Shown here: positions 27,916-38,265 of the stretch, piece by piece
Numbering within the stretch: the stretch's first letter is position 1
Layout: each line of letters opens with the position of its first letter
NCBI GenBank assembly: GCA_017440805.1
Contig: JAFSGN010000018.1
Location: forward strand, 1-64,000
Direction: 5' to 3'
Source of the DNA: Clostridia bacterium
GTDB lineage: Bacteria > Bacillota > Clostridia > Oscillospirales > SIG627
Length of the DNA stretch: 64,000 bases
Notes under the pieces: model-generated
Database searches by the model: none
What the model saw: only the letters and a program-made list of their open reading frames with translations
What the model was told of the DNA's origin: nothing
Made by a program: the position numbers and the translations under genes

Positions 27916-29059
27916 TGAAAACATGAGTTTTCAGGAAATGCTTGACCAGTCTTTCAAAACTTTACATACAGGAGAAAAGGTAACAGGTACAATCACATCG
28001 GTATTGCCCAATGAAGTGCAAGTTGACTTGGGTATCAAACACACCGGCATACTGCCCGTTTATGAAATTACCGAAGATTCAACTTTTGATGTGGCTGCAA
28101 ACTTTAAAGTTGGCGATGAAATCACTGTTGTGGTTACAAAGTTCAATGACTCCGAAGGTATAGTTCATCTTTCCAAGAAAAAGGCAGATTCTGAAAAATC
28201 ATGGGCACTTATTACCGAGGCACACGAAAATCAGACTGTTCTCTCCGGAAAAGTTGTTGATACACTTGAAAGAGGTATTATCGTTTATATAGGAGCAAGC
28301 CGTGTATTTGTTCCCGGTAAACTTGCAGGTCTTTCCAGAGATGCAGACCTGAAATCTCTCCAGGGCAAAACAGTTGATTTGAGAATTATCGAAATTGACG
28401 AACTCCGCCATCGTGCAAAAGGCTCTATCAGAAGTGTTATTGATGAAGCAAAGAAGAAAGTTGCCGACGAATTCTGGGCAAAAGCAGAAGTTGGCACATT
28501 CTACGACGGTGTTGTAAAATCCACCACCGACTACGGTGCATTTGTTGATATCGGCGGTGTTGAGGGAATGGTACACATTTCCGAACTTGCGTGGAAGAGA
28601 GTTAAACATCCTACAGATGTTGTTAAGGAAGGTCAGCAGATTAAAGTGTTTATCAAGGCACTTGACCCCGAAACACGCAGAATTTCTTTAGGATATAAGA
28701 CAGAGGACACAAATCCCTGGAAGATATTCAACGAAAAATTCAAAATCGGCGATACCGCAAGCGTTAAGGTTGTAGGTCTTACTGCATTTGGTGCTTTTGC
28801 TGAAATCGTTCCCGATGTTGACGGTCTTATCCACATTTCTCAACTTTCCGACCACCGTGTTGCAAAGGTTGACGAAGTTGTTAAGGTAGGGGATGTTGTT
28901 GATGCAAAGATTATAGACATTGACGACGAAAAGAAAAATATCAGCCTTTCCATCCGCGCTCTTATCGAGCCTGCAGAGGTTGAAGAGGCAAGTCCCGTAG
29001 ACGAAGTTGAAGTTTACAACTCGGATAATGCGGAAAATGCCGAAACAGACGCTGAATAA
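27893..29059 (+). CDS. rpsA: 30S ribosomal protein S1-like (four S1 domains)
   Basis: This 388-residue protein has four S1 RNA-binding domains (starts near residues 23, 107, 193 and 280; examples GTITSVLPNEVQVDLGIKHT, STTDYGAFVDIGGVEGMVHI). ATG 27893 follows AGGAGGT and lies inside the ispH 3' end; an in-frame extension to 27851 is not needed. An acidic tail (EEASPVDEVEVYNSDNAENA) closes it. It binds mRNA at the ribosome. A strong hairpin terminator follows at 29075. Confidence 0.95.
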   Translation: MSEAKNFDENMSFQEMLDQSFKTLHTGEKVTGTITSVLPNEVQVDLGIKHTGILPVYEITEDSTFDVAANFKVGDEITVVVTKFNDSEGIVHLSKKKADSEKSWALITEAHENQTVLSGKVVDTLERGIIVYIGASRVFVPGKLAGLSRDADLKSLQGKTVDLRIIEIDELRHRAKGSIRSVIDEAKKKVADEFWAKAEVGTFYDGVVKSTTDYGAFVDIGGVEGMVHISELAWKRVKHPTDVVKEGQQIKVFIKALDPETRRISLGYKTEDTNPWKIFNEKFKIGDTASVKVVGLTAFGAFAEIVPDVDGLIHISQLSDHRVAKVDEVVKVGDVVDAKIIDIDDEKKNISLSIRALIEPAEVEEASPVDEVEVYNSDNAENAETDAE

Positions 29060-29074
29060 GTAAAACAAAAGAAC

Positions 29075-29126
29075 ATGACCTTGCCGTTGTTTGTCAAAAG
29101 AACACGGTAAGGTCATATTTGTGTTC
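29075..29126 (+). terminator. hairpin terminator after rpsA
   Basis: An inverted repeat with arms around ATGACCTTGCCGT and ACGGTAAGGTCAT (29075-29116) forms a long stem. The following ATTTGTGTTC is only moderately T-rich. Confidence 0.7.
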
Positions 29127-29200
29127 ATAGAGGGTGTGGGAAAACATGACGGAAGAAAATTTTTATACGGTATATTGCGGGGGATATTTACACTAATCCG

Positions 29201-29229
29201 TTGACTTATAAAAAATTTTGTTATATAAT
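29201..29229 (+). promoter_or_regulatory. promoter for the membrane protein gene (29303)
   Basis: TTGACT (29201-29206), exactly 17 bases, TATAAT (29224-29229): near-consensus sigma-A promoter about 74 bases before the start. Confidence 0.88.
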
Positions 29230-29302
29230 ATAGTAGGAAAATTGTTTGTATTTGTGAAAAAATATTGTTTTCCCTGAATTTTTCTGTAAGAAAGGCAAGT
29301 AT

Positions 29303-30331
29303 ATGAAAAAATACATAAAAAATTTGTGGGATGACCCCGTAAAGCGTGACTGGTGTCTTTTTGCGGTTATGACTTTTGTGTTTACATTCGCTCTTTATGC
29401 AGGGAGTACCTCCCGCGGATTTATCTCAACATTCCCCATATTCTTTTTTGCGGCGACAGGTGTTTTTCTGTTCTACAGAAATCTTAAAAATTCCCTTCTG
29501 ATGACTGCCCTTTTGTCCCTTTGCGTGAGTCTTGGCGACTCAAGCGGATACAATTCGGTTGCGGAATATACACCATCCATGAGTCAATCGGTTGTCAAGG
29601 TTGTTTTCTTTGTTTTTTCGGCAGTTCTTGCTTATTACTGTGCAGGACTTATCAAAAGAAAAAAATTATGGTGCATTATAGGGGCGGTTGTTGTTTTTGC
29701 AGTATATCTTGCGGTATTCAACAGTGTTTTCGGAAATATATTTGACGCGGTAAAAAATCAGAACAATGTCCGGGCATACCTTTCTGAAAACTATCCTCTG
29801 CAGGAAACAGAAACCATGAGGACAAACTATAACTTTAAAACCCGCACATATGAAACCACAATAACTTTTAAGGAAAAAGACAGAAATTATTACGGCGAGG
29901 AACGGATTGTCCTTGAAAAAAATTATGACGGATATTTTCTGTATGCAAAACAGGCGGTATTTGAAATGGGTTCAAGTGTTATAACCGCCGCCGTGCGTGA
30001 GGGCGGACTTGATTGTGCCTTCGATATAGCCTATCTGCCTTTTGAAGAGATGCCGGAGAAAAAAATGTTTGACTTGGGCGGGGAATATCAGAAATTGTTT
30101 CCGTACTTAAGTTATGAAATAATAATAACCGACGATGTTAAAGATATTGAGGAATTTGAAGAAGTATGCCGTAGTTTTGTGCTTTCTCTTGAGGACAGGG
30201 CAGAGTACAGGTCAATCAGATTTTACGGCGGAGAAAAATACGGGTTGTTGTATCAACTGGATGCATCGGAAAACGGCATCACAGGCGTAAAGCCCTTTGA
30301 TAAAGACCAATATATTGACAGTCACCGATAA
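29303..30331 (+). CDS. uncharacterised multi-pass membrane protein with extracytoplasmic domain
   Basis: This 342-residue protein has four or five membrane helices within residues about 18-155 (FAVMTFVFTFALYAG, FPIFFFAATGVFLFY, LLMTALLSLCVSLG, VVFFVFSAVLAYYCAGL, IIGAVVVFAVYLAVF). A soluble C-terminal half of about 185 residues follows, rich in Tyr and Glu, of unrecognised fold. AAAGGC precedes the ATG and a strong promoter lies upstream. lysA follows at 32 bases and is probably in the same transcript. No function is assigned. Confidence 0.7.
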   Translation: MKKYIKNLWDDPVKRDWCLFAVMTFVFTFALYAGSTSRGFISTFPIFFFAATGVFLFYRNLKNSLLMTALLSLCVSLGDSSGYNSVAEYTPSMSQSVVKVVFFVFSAVLAYYCAGLIKRKKLWCIIGAVVVFAVYLAVFNSVFGNIFDAVKNQNNVRAYLSENYPLQETETMRTNYNFKTRTYETTITFKEKDRNYYGEERIVLEKNYDGYFLYAKQAVFEMGSSVITAAVREGGLDCAFDIAYLPFEEMPEKKMFDLGGEYQKLFPYLSYEIIITDDVKDIEEFEEVCRSFVLSLEDRAEYRSIRFYGGEKYGLLYQLDASENGITGVKPFDKDQYIDSHR

Positions 30332-30363
30332 ATAATACAGCATTGAGAGGAAAAGGAAAAAGC

Positions 30364-31611
30364 ATGAAAAAACCATTTGTAACTCTGGAAAAAGTAAAGG
30401 AAATAGCACAGAAATACCCCACCCCGTTCCATCTTTACCACGAGGAAGGAATTGTGGAAAACGCAAGACGGCTCAATAAGGCGTTTGCCTGGAATAAAGG
30501 TTTCCGCGAGTATTTTGCTGTAAAGGCAACCCCCAACCCCCACCTTCTGAAAATATTGCAGAAAGAGGGATGCGGTGTGGACTGCTCTTCTCTGACCGAA
30601 CTTATGATGGCGGAAAAGTGCGGTTTTCACGGAGAGGACATTATGTTTTCTTCAAATGTCACTCCCGCCGAGGACTTTATTTACGCAAGAAAACTTGACG
30701 CGTTTATTAATTTTGACGATATAACACACATTGATTTTCTCCGGGAAATTTCAACAATACCGCAGACGGTGTGTTGCCGGTACAATCCGGGCGGAGATTT
30801 TGTGTGCGGAAATCAGATTATGGGAAATCCGGCTGACGCAAAATACGGACTTACAAGAGAGCAACTCACTCTTGCTTTCAGAAAATTAAAAGAACTGGGT
30901 GCACAGAAGTTCGGACTTCATGCTTTTCTTGCAAGTAACACCACCACAAACGAGTATTATCCCACTCTTGCGGCGACTCTCTTCAGAACAGCGGTGGAAC
31001 TTGCCGGGGAAACAGGGGTAAAGATAGATTTTATAAACCTCTCGGGCGGTGTGGGTGTTCCGTATAAACCGGAAGATAAACCTGCTGACATCGAAGCAAT
31101 CGGCGAGAGTGTAAGAAAGGTGTTTGAAGAAATTCTTGTTCCTGCAGGTCTTGGTGATGTGAAAATATTTACCGAACTGGGCAGATTTATGATGGCACCG
31201 TACGGAGCGCTTGTGTCACAGGTTATTCACTTTAAGGACACCCATAAATTTTATGTGGGACTTGATGCCTGTGCTGCAAACCTTATGAGACCGGCAATGT
31301 ACGGCTCATATCACCATATAACCGTTCTGGGCAAAGAAAATATGCCCCTTACGGTAAAATGCGATGTTACGGGAGGACTTTGCGAAAACAACGATAAGTT
31401 TGCCATTGACAGAATGCTTCCCGAAACACAAAGGGGAGACTATGTGTTTATTCATGATGCAGGTGCTCACGGACACGCAATGGGATATAACTACAACGGA
31501 AAACTGCGGTCTGCCGAGATCCTTCTCTGCAAAGACGGCTCGTTTAAACTTATCCGCCGTGCCGAAACCCCCCAGGACTATTTTGCAACCCTGGATTTTG
31601 ACCGGTTATAA
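30364..31611 (+). CDS. lysA: diaminopimelate decarboxylase
   Basis: This 415-residue PLP enzyme converts meso-diaminopimelate to lysine. The PLP Lys lies in YFAVKATPNPHLL (near 58). FGLHAFLASNTTTNEYYP, NLSGGVGVPY, LGRFMMAP and the active-site region TGGLCENNDKFAIDRMLPE match the subtype common in Clostridia and Bacteroidetes. ATG 30364 follows GAGAGGAAAAGGA. No other lysine gene and no lysine riboswitch is near; the transcript would begin at 29236. Confidence 0.95.
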   Translation: MKKPFVTLEKVKEIAQKYPTPFHLYHEEGIVENARRLNKAFAWNKGFREYFAVKATPNPHLLKILQKEGCGVDCSSLTELMMAEKCGFHGEDIMFSSNVTPAEDFIYARKLDAFINFDDITHIDFLREISTIPQTVCCRYNPGGDFVCGNQIMGNPADAKYGLTREQLTLAFRKLKELGAQKFGLHAFLASNTTTNEYYPTLAATLFRTAVELAGETGVKIDFINLSGGVGVPYKPEDKPADIEAIGESVRKVFEEILVPAGLGDVKIFTELGRFMMAPYGALVSQVIHFKDTHKFYVGLDACAANLMRPAMYGSYHHITVLGKENMPLTVKCDVTGGLCENNDKFAIDRMLPETQRGDYVFIHDAGAHGHAMGYNYNGKLRSAEILLCKDGSFKLIRRAETPQDYFATLDFDRL

Positions 31612-31661
31612 TAAATAAGACTTTGTTCAAAAGGCAGATATAACAAGAAAAATATTAAAAA

Positions 31662-31687
31662 CCCCTGTATTAAACAGGTTTGAGGGG
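31662..31687 (+). promoter_or_regulatory. competing hairpins over the eutH ribosome site
   Basis: CCCCT (31662-31666) can pair with AGGGG (31683-31687), which is the Shine-Dalgarno. CCTGT (31664-31668) can instead pair with ACAGG (31674-31678). The two pairings exclude each other, so the leader could switch translation. Stems are short. Confidence 0.35.
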
Positions 31688-31695
31688 AGTATACT

Positions 31696-32763
31696 ATGAA
31701 TATTTTAACAACTGTTATTCTGATATTTTCTGTTCTGGGTATTATTGATAAACTCCTGGGAAATAAGTTCGGTCTGGGAGAAGAACTGGAAAAAGGTTTT
31801 TCCATTTTTATTCCCATGATATTCTCTACACTGGGAATACTTGTTGTTGCTCCGGCAATAGGAGTATGGATTACACCGGTTTTTGACTGGTTCTATTCGG
31901 TTTTTAAAATTGACCCGTCTATTATTCCCGCATCCCTTTTTGCCAACGATATGGGAGGCATGACACTTGCAAATGCAATCTGCCGTACCGAAAGTATCGG
32001 AAAATTCAATGCCTTTGTTGTTTCCTCAATGATGGGTTGCGTTGTTTCCTTTACAATTCCCTTTGCTTTGAGCGTTGTAAAAAAAGAACAGCACAGAGAA
32101 CTTTTGTTCGGTTTGCTCTGCGGAATAATTACTATTCCCGTAGGTTGTTTTGTGGCGGGACTTGTTTGCGGAATAGGTGTAGGTGAATTGTTTATGTGCC
32201 TTTTGCCGTTGATGTTGTTCTCGGTTATTTTAGGTGTTTTGCTTATCCTGTTCAGAGATATCTGTATCAAGGCATTTGCCGTATTCGGACACTTTTTCAG
32301 ATGGATTTCCGCTTTTGGTCTTGCTGCGTCAATATTTACTTTTGTAACCAAAATTCAGATATGCGAACATTTTGCAACTTTTGAAGATGCGGCATTTATC
32401 TGCGTAAATGCCTGTGTTACCTTGTCGGGAGCGTTGCCTCTTATATATGTGGTTTCAAAATTGTTGAATAAACCTCTCAGCAAGGTAGGAGACAAGTTCG
32501 GAATTGACTCTTTGTCGGCATTTTCCTTCCTTTCAACCCTTGTTACCAATACAACCACCTTCAGTTCCATGGATAAAATGAACAAAAAGGGAATTGTGCT
32601 TAATTCAGCCTTTGCTGCTGCGGCATCCTTTGTGTTCGGCACACACCTGGCGTTTACAATGGCATTTGACTCCACTTACATATTCCCTCTGATTGTGGGA
32701 AAAATTGTTTCGGGTATTGTAGCGGTAGTTCTGGCACTGGTGATTTACAAAGAAAAAGAATAA
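31696..32763 (+). CDS. eutH: EutH-like ethanolamine transporter
   Basis: This 355-residue protein has about ten membrane segments. Family sequences are visible: IFIPMIFSTLGILVVAPAIG, ASLFANDMGGMTLA (near residue 77), SSMMGCVVSFTIPFAL (near 111) and GTHLAFTMAFD near the C-terminus. EutH imports ethanolamine. No eutABC lyase, microcompartment shell or regulator gene is present, so it is an orphan. Some EutH-like proteins may carry other amines or small alcohols. GAGGGGAG precedes the ATG. Confidence 0.9.
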   Translation: MNILTTVILIFSVLGIIDKLLGNKFGLGEELEKGFSIFIPMIFSTLGILVVAPAIGVWITPVFDWFYSVFKIDPSIIPASLFANDMGGMTLANAICRTESIGKFNAFVVSSMMGCVVSFTIPFALSVVKKEQHRELLFGLLCGIITIPVGCFVAGLVCGIGVGELFMCLLPLMLFSVILGVLLILFRDICIKAFAVFGHFFRWISAFGLAASIFTFVTKIQICEHFATFEDAAFICVNACVTLSGALPLIYVVSKLLNKPLSKVGDKFGIDSLSAFSFLSTLVTNTTTFSSMDKMNKKGIVLNSAFAAAASFVFGTHLAFTMAFDSTYIFPLIVGKIVSGIVAVVLALVIYKEKE

Positions 32764-32803
32764 ACCTTAAAAATAAATTTAAAATTACAGGAGGGAGAAC
32801 AAG

Positions 32804-34780
32804 GTGGACAAGTTTATTTTGCACTCTGACTATAAACCTACAGGCGACCAGCCGCAAGCCATAGAAAAACTTGCCCGCGGTGTTCTTGAAGGGAAAAAAG
32901 AACAGATTTTACTGGGTGTTACCGGTTCTGGAAAAACTTTTACCATGGCAAATGTCATTGAAAAGGTAAATCGCCCCACACTTGTTCTTGCCCACAACAA
33001 AACTCTTGCCGCACAACTTTGTACCGAGTTCCGCGAGTTTTTTCCCGAAAACGCGGTGGAGTTTTTTGTGTCCTACTATGACTATTATCAGCCGGAAGCA
33101 TATATTCCCGGCAAAGATTTGTATATTGAAAAAGACTCTTCCGTAAATGACGAGATAGATAAACTCCGTCACAGTGCAACCTCTGCACTTTTTGAACGCA
33201 GGGATGTTATTGTTGTTTCCAGTGTTTCCTGTATATACACCCTGGGCGACCCGAACGAATATAAAAATATGGTACTGTCGGTGCGTCCGGGGATGGAAAT
33301 AGGCAGAGATAATTTTATATCAAGCCTTGTTTGTCTGCAGTACGAAAGAAATGACATAGATTTTTCCCGCAATAAGTTCCGTGTAAGAGGAGATGTTGTT
33401 GAACTTTTCCCCTCAAATGCCACCGACATAATACTCAGGGTGGAATTTTTCGGTGACGAGGTTGACCGTATATCCGAGGTTCATCATATTACCGGCGAGG
33501 TTAAGAAAAATCTTATTCACGCGGCGATATATCCTGCATCTCATTATGTTACCACCGAGGAAAAAAGAGAAATGGCGATAGGCGAAATATACCGGGAAAT
33601 GCAGGACAGAGTTGCCTTTTTCAAGTCGGAGGGCAAACTTATTGAGGCACAAAGAATAGAAGAACGGGTAAAATACGATATGGAAATGCTCCGGGAGATA
33701 GGTTACTGTTCCGGAGTAGAAAATTATTCCCGCATTTTTTCGGGAAATCCTCCCGGAGCCACACCCTATACTCTTCTGGACTATTTCCCCAAGGATTTTC
33801 TCCTGCTCATAGACGAATCCCACGCCTCCGTACCTCAGATAAGGGGTATGAGCGGAGGGGACCATGCCCGTAAGAAAAACCTTATAGACTACGGATTCCG
33901 TCTGCCAAGTGCTTTTGATAACAGACCTTTGCGGTTTGAGGAATTTAATTCAAAACTCAATCAGATAATATATGTCAGCGCAACTCCCGCGGAATATGAA
34001 AAAAGCCGTGCAACAGAGATTGCGGAACAGATAATACGCCCTACGGGACTCTGCGACCCCGTTGTAGAGGTACGCCCTACCGACGGGCAGATAGAGGACC
34101 TTATTGGAGAGATAAATGCCCGTACCGAAAAAGGACAGCGGACACTTGTTGTAACTCTCACAAAGAAAATGGCAGAAGACCTTACCGATTTTCTTCAGGA
34201 GAGGGAAATTAAAGTACGGTATATGCATCACAGTATCGATACAATGGAGCGAATGGAGATTATACGGGATTTAAGACTTGGTGAATTTGATGTTCTTGTG
34301 GGAATAAATCTTCTCCGTGAAGGTCTTGATTTGCCCGAAGTCTCTCTTGTTGCTGTACTTGATGCCGACAAAGAGGGATTTTTGAGAAGCGAAACCTCTC
34401 TCATACAGACAATAGGCCGTGCCGCGCGAAACGCCGAGGGTACTGTAATAATGTATGCCGACAAAATAACCGAATCAATGGAAAAGGCTATAAGCGAAAC
34501 GGCAAGAAGACGGAAAATACAGACCGAATACAACAAAAAGCATAATATTACGCCTGTAACAATCACAAAATCGGTTAAAGATATAATAGATATTTCCGCC
34601 GACAACCTTATATCTGCCTCAAAGGCGGAAAAGGGCGAAAAGAAACTGAGCAAAAAGGAAAAGGAACTTCTCATACAGCGTCTTTCCGAGGATATGAAAA
34701 ATGCGGCAGCAATGCTGGAATTTGAAAAGGCCGCAATGATAAGAGATAAAATAATAAAGTTGAAAAAACAGGAGAAATAA
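32804..34780 (+). CDS. uvrB: excinuclease ABC subunit B
   Basis: This 658-residue damage-verifying helicase starts at GTG 32804 with CAGGAGGG 8 bases upstream. It has Walker [16 protein letters not shown] (near 39), the beta-hairpin [12 protein letters not shown] (near 94), the DEAD-like [16 protein letters not shown], and a C-terminal UvrC-binding UVR motif ([20 protein letters not shown]). Length is typical. uvrA follows after one base. Confidence 0.98.
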   Translation: MDKFILHSDYKPTGDQPQAIEKLARGVLEGKKEQILLGVTGSGKTFTMANVIEKVNRPTLVLAHNKTLAAQLCTEFREFFPENAVEFFVSYYDYYQPEAYIPGKDLYIEKDSSVNDEIDKLRHSATSALFERRDVIVVSSVSCIYTLGDPNEYKNMVLSVRPGMEIGRDNFISSLVCLQYERNDIDFSRNKFRVRGDVVELFPSNATDIILRVEFFGDEVDRISEVHHITGEVKKNLIHAAIYPASHYVTTEEKREMAIGEIYREMQDRVAFFKSEGKLIEAQRIEERVKYDMEMLREIGYCSGVENYSRIFSGNPPGATPYTLLDYFPKDFLLLIDESHASVPQIRGMSGGDHARKKNLIDYGFRLPSAFDNRPLRFEEFNSKLNQIIYVSATPAEYEKSRATEIAEQIIRPTGLCDPVVEVRPTDGQIEDLIGEINARTEKGQRTLVVTLTKKMAEDLTDFLQEREIKVRYMHHSIDTMERMEIIRDLRLGEFDVLVGINLLREGLDLPEVSLVAVLDADKEGFLRSETSLIQTIGRAARNAEGTVIMYADKITESMEKAISETARRRKIQTEYNKKHNITPVTITKSVKDIIDISADNLISASKAEKGEKKLSKKEKELLIQRLSEDMKNAAAMLEFEKAAMIRDKIIKLKKQEK

Positions 34781-34781
34781 A

Positions 34782-37604
34782 GTGGCTCGAGAGTTGATAA
34801 CCGTAAAGGGTGCAAGAGAGAACAATTTAAAAAACATAGATGTGGAAATCCCCCGTGACAAACTGGTTGTTTTTACGGGACTTTCGGGTTCGGGTAAAAG
34901 TTCACTGGCGTTTGATACCCTTTTTGCAGAGGGAAACCGCCGTTTTGTCGAGTCACTTTCCAGTTATGCAAGAATGTTTCTGGGGCAGATAGATAAGCCG
35001 GATGTGGACAGCATAGACGGACTTTCTCCCGCCATATCAATCGACCAGAAAACCACCTCCAAAAATCCCCGCTCCACAGTGGGTACAGTTACCGAAATAT
35101 ACGACTATTTAAGACTTTTGTATGCCCGCTGCGGTGTTCCCCACTGTCCTGTGTGCAACAAGGAGATTAAACAGCAGACCATAGACCAGATAGTTGATAA
35201 AATTCTGGAGTTGCCCGAAAGAACAAAAATTCAGGTGCTTTCCCCTATTGCGAGAGGAAAAAAGGGACAGTTTGAAAAGCAACTTGACGAGGCAATGAAA
35301 AACGGATTTGTCAGGGCACGCATTGACGGATATGTGTATGACATTGCCGACCGCCCCCAACTTGATAAAAATATACGGCATAATATTGAAATAGTGGTTG
35401 ACCGTCTTATAATAAAAAGCGATATATCCCGCCGTCTTTCCGATTCCCTTGAAACTGCGGCAAAACTTTCCGACGGATATATTGTAATTGACCTTACCGA
35501 AAAACCGGGTGAGGAAATAACCTTTTCCTTGAATTATGCCTGTGAGGAACACGGAATAAGCATAGGGGAACTTATGCCCAGAATGTTCTCCTTTAACAAC
35601 CCTTTCGGTGCCTGCAGCGAATGCGGAGGACTGGGAGTTAAAAATTCGGTTTCTTTTGAAAAGATAATTCCCGACACTTCTCTTTCTCTCTCCGACGGTG
35701 CGGTGGTGTGCAACGGATTTAAGTCTGCCGACGAGGGCGGATGGCTTGAGGCTATTATAAATGCGGTAGGCAGAGATTACGGATTTGATATAAACACCCC
35801 TGTCTGTGAATATTCCCCCAAAGCACGGGAGGTTCTTTTGTATGGAACGGGGGATAAAAAACACGCCATTTCCCATTTTTCAATGTTCAGCGGGGGCGTG
35901 AAGGACAGAACGGTTACTTTTGACGGACTTCTGAATATTATTTCAAAAAGATATTCCGAAAGTCGTAATGAATATTACGAGCAGTTTATGAACGAAACAC
36001 CTTGTCATGCCTGCCGGGGAATGAGATTGAAAAAGGAATCTCTTGCGGTGACGGTGGGAGACCTTAATATAAGCAGACTCTGCGACCTTTCGGTCAAGGA
36101 TATGAGCAGTTTTTTTGACAGTCTTGTATTGCCCGAAAAGGAAAAAATAATTTCCAAAGAAATAGTAAAGGAAATAAATTCAAGACTTGATTTTCTGAAA
36201 AATGTCGGACTTGATTATCTTACACTCTCACGCCGTGCAGGAACTCTTTCGGGAGGCGAGAGCCAGAGAATACGGCTGGCAACCCAAATCGGTTCTGCAC
36301 TTATGGGGGTTATGTATATACTTGACGAGCCCAGCATCGGACTTCATCAGAGAGATAATACAAAACTGATAGAAACCCTGAAAAAATTAAGAGATGTGGG
36401 GAATACGGTCATTGTGGTTGAACACGACGAAGAAACTATAGAAAATGCTGACTATGTGGTGGATATAGGTCCGGGTGCAGGTATTCACGGCGGTCAGGTG
36501 GTGTTCAGCGGAACTCCCGAAAAACTCAAAGAGTACGACGGTTCGGTTACCGGCAGATTTCTTTCGGGAAAGGAAAACATTCCCGTACCGAAAAAACGAA
36601 GAAACGGAAACGGTAATTTTATAAAGATTGTGGGTGCAAGAGAAAACAATCTTAAAAACATAGATGTGGAAATTCCTTTAGGTTGTTTTGTGGCGGTAAC
36701 AGGCGTTTCAGGCTCGGGTAAAAGTTCGCTCATCAATGGCATTTTGCATAAACAACTGTCAAAAACCCTTAACCGTGCCGTGACTTTTCCGGGGGCACAT
36801 AAGGAGATTCTGGGTACTGAGCATCTTGACAAGGTTATTGCCATTGACCAGGCGCCCATAGGGCGTACACCCCGTTCAAATCCTGCAACCTATACCGGAC
36901 TTTTCACCGACATCCGCACACTTTTTGCCAAAACTCCCGATGCAAAGGCAAGAGGCTACGGTTCAAACCGTTTTTCCTTTAATCTTAAAGGGGGCAGATG
37001 CGAAGCCTGTGAGGGTGACGGTACGCTGAAAATAGAAATGCATTTTCTTCCCGATGTATATGTAAACTGTGATGTGTGCAAGGGAAAAAGATATAACAGA
37101 GAAACCCTGGAAATAAAGTACAAGGGAAAAAACATTTTTGATGTACTTGACATGACGGTTGAAGAGGGAGTCGGTTTCTTTGACAGTATTCCGTCAATAA
37201 AACGCCGTCTTATGACTTTATACGAGGTGGGGCTGGGGTATATTAAAATAGGTCAGTCCTCCCTGACACTTTCGGGAGGCGAGGCACAGAGAGTAAAACT
37301 TGCCACCGAACTTTCAAAGCGAAGTACCGGCAGAACAGTGTATATACTTGACGAGCCTACCACAGGACTTCATTCTGCAGATGTGAAAAAACTCATAGAG
37401 GTGCTTCAGAAACTGGTTGATTCGGGAAACACCGTAATTGTTATAGAACATAATCTTGATGTTATCAAAACTGCGGATTATGTAATTGACCTGGGACCCG
37501 AGGGCGGTGACGGCGGAGGAAAACTGGTAGCCTGCGGAACGCCCGAGGAGATTGCAAAATGTAAAAAATCCTACACGGGACAATATCTTGAAAGGCTTTT
37601 GTAG
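34782..37604 (+). CDS. uvrA: excinuclease ABC subunit A
   Basis: This 940-residue ABC-type damage sensor starts at GTG 34782 after AGGAGAAATAAA. It carries two ATPase modules: [19 protein letters not shown] (near residue 31) and [15 protein letters not shown] (near 640), with [16 protein letters not shown] and [16 protein letters not shown] signatures. Zinc-finger Cys pairs are in [36 protein letters not shown] and [10 protein letters not shown]. Complete in length. Forms a tight operon with uvrB and the HAD gene. Confidence 0.98.
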   Translation: MARELITVKGARENNLKNIDVEIPRDKLVVFTGLSGSGKSSLAFDTLFAEGNRRFVESLSSYARMFLGQIDKPDVDSIDGLSPAISIDQKTTSKNPRSTVGTVTEIYDYLRLLYARCGVPHCPVCNKEIKQQTIDQIVDKILELPERTKIQVLSPIARGKKGQFEKQLDEAMKNGFVRARIDGYVYDIADRPQLDKNIRHNIEIVVDRLIIKSDISRRLSDSLETAAKLSDGYIVIDLTEKPGEEITFSLNYACEEHGISIGELMPRMFSFNNPFGACSECGGLGVKNSVSFEKIIPDTSLSLSDGAVVCNGFKSADEGGWLEAIINAVGRDYGFDINTPVCEYSPKAREVLLYGTGDKKHAISHFSMFSGGVKDRTVTFDGLLNIISKRYSESRNEYYEQFMNETPCHACRGMRLKKESLAVTVGDLNISRLCDLSVKDMSSFFDSLVLPEKEKIISKEIVKEINSRLDFLKNVGLDYLTLSRRAGTLSGGESQRIRLATQIGSALMGVMYILDEPSIGLHQRDNTKLIETLKKLRDVGNTVIVVEHDEETIENADYVVDIGPGAGIHGGQVVFSGTPEKLKEYDGSVTGRFLSGKENIPVPKKRRNGNGNFIKIVGARENNLKNIDVEIPLGCFVAVTGVSGSGKSSLINGILHKQLSKTLNRAVTFPGAHKEILGTEHLDKVIAIDQAPIGRTPRSNPATYTGLFTDIRTLFAKTPDAKARGYGSNRFSFNLKGGRCEACEGDGTLKIEMHFLPDVYVNCDVCKGKRYNRETLEIKYKGKNIFDVLDMTVEEGVGFFDSIPSIKRRLMTLYEVGLGYIKIGQSSLTLSGGEAQRVKLATELSKRSTGRTVYILDEPTTGLHSADVKKLIEVLQKLVDSGNTVIVIEHNLDVIKTADYVIDLGPEGGDGGGKLVACGTPEEIAKCKKSYTGQYLERLL

Positions 37605-37606
37605 AA

Positions 37607-38257
37607 ATGGATAACCGTATTTGCAGATATACCACTGTTTTCTGGGACTGGAACGGCACTTTGTTTGATGATGTGTCCTCTTCTCTTGAGGCAGTAAATA
37701 TCATGCTGAAAAAAAGGGGACTTGACGCAATTTCCCTTGTCACATTCAGGTCGGCGGTAGATACACCTATAATTAAGTTTTACCGTGAGTTTTTCGATAT
37801 GGAAAAGGAAGAATTTTCGGCTCTGTCGGCGGAATATCACTCACTTTACGAGCAACTTGCCCTTTCAAGCCCTCTTGCAGAGGGAACACAAACCGTTCTT
37901 GAAACCCTGAAAAAACAGGGTGTCCGCCAGGTGATTGCATCTTCAAGCCATACACAGCAGATTGAAAAACTTATAAAACGGTTTGGTATAAGAAATTATT
38001 TTGACGGTATTCTGGGTGCAGACGATTATTTTGCTTCAGATAAAATTTCGAGAATACGGGAGTATATGGAGAAAAATTCCCTTTGCCCCGAAAAGACGGT
38101 TTTTGTGGGAGATACGCCTCATGATGCACAGGTTGCAGACAGTGTGGGGTCACAGTGCGTTATGGCATTGTGGGGAAGCAAAAACCCCCATGAACTTGAA
38201 GGACTGGGAGACACTGCCGAAAATATGGCACAAGTTCTTGAGAAAATGTTTGAATAG
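37607..38257 (+). CDS. HAD-superfamily hydrolase (phosphoglycolate phosphatase-like)
   Basis: This 216-residue HAD hydrolase has motif I FWDWNGTLFDD (near 13; nucleophile Asp and general acid Asp replaced as DxN), motif II ASSSHTQ (near 103), and motif IV VFVGDTPHDAQVADS (near 165). The cap helices follow motif I, so it is a subfamily I enzyme like PpaX or Gph. The second Asp of DxD is Asn here, as in some relatives. It starts 3 bases after uvrA. Substrate cannot be told from the sequence. Confidence 0.85.
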   Translation: MDNRICRYTTVFWDWNGTLFDDVSSSLEAVNIMLKKRGLDAISLVTFRSAVDTPIIKFYREFFDMEKEEFSALSAEYHSLYEQLALSSPLAEGTQTVLETLKKQGVRQVIASSSHTQQIEKLIKRFGIRNYFDGILGADDYFASDKISRIREYMEKNSLCPEKTVFVGDTPHDAQVADSVGSQCVMALWGSKNPHELEGLGDTAENMAQVLEKMFE

Positions 38258-38265
38258 GAGAGAGT

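Noticed and set aside
29075-29116. Structured regulatory RNA after rpsA
   Set aside because: A single hairpin at a gene end with a partial T-run is better explained as a terminator.
30332-30363. Lysine riboswitch before lysA
   Set aside because: Only 32 bases separate lysA from the upstream gene.
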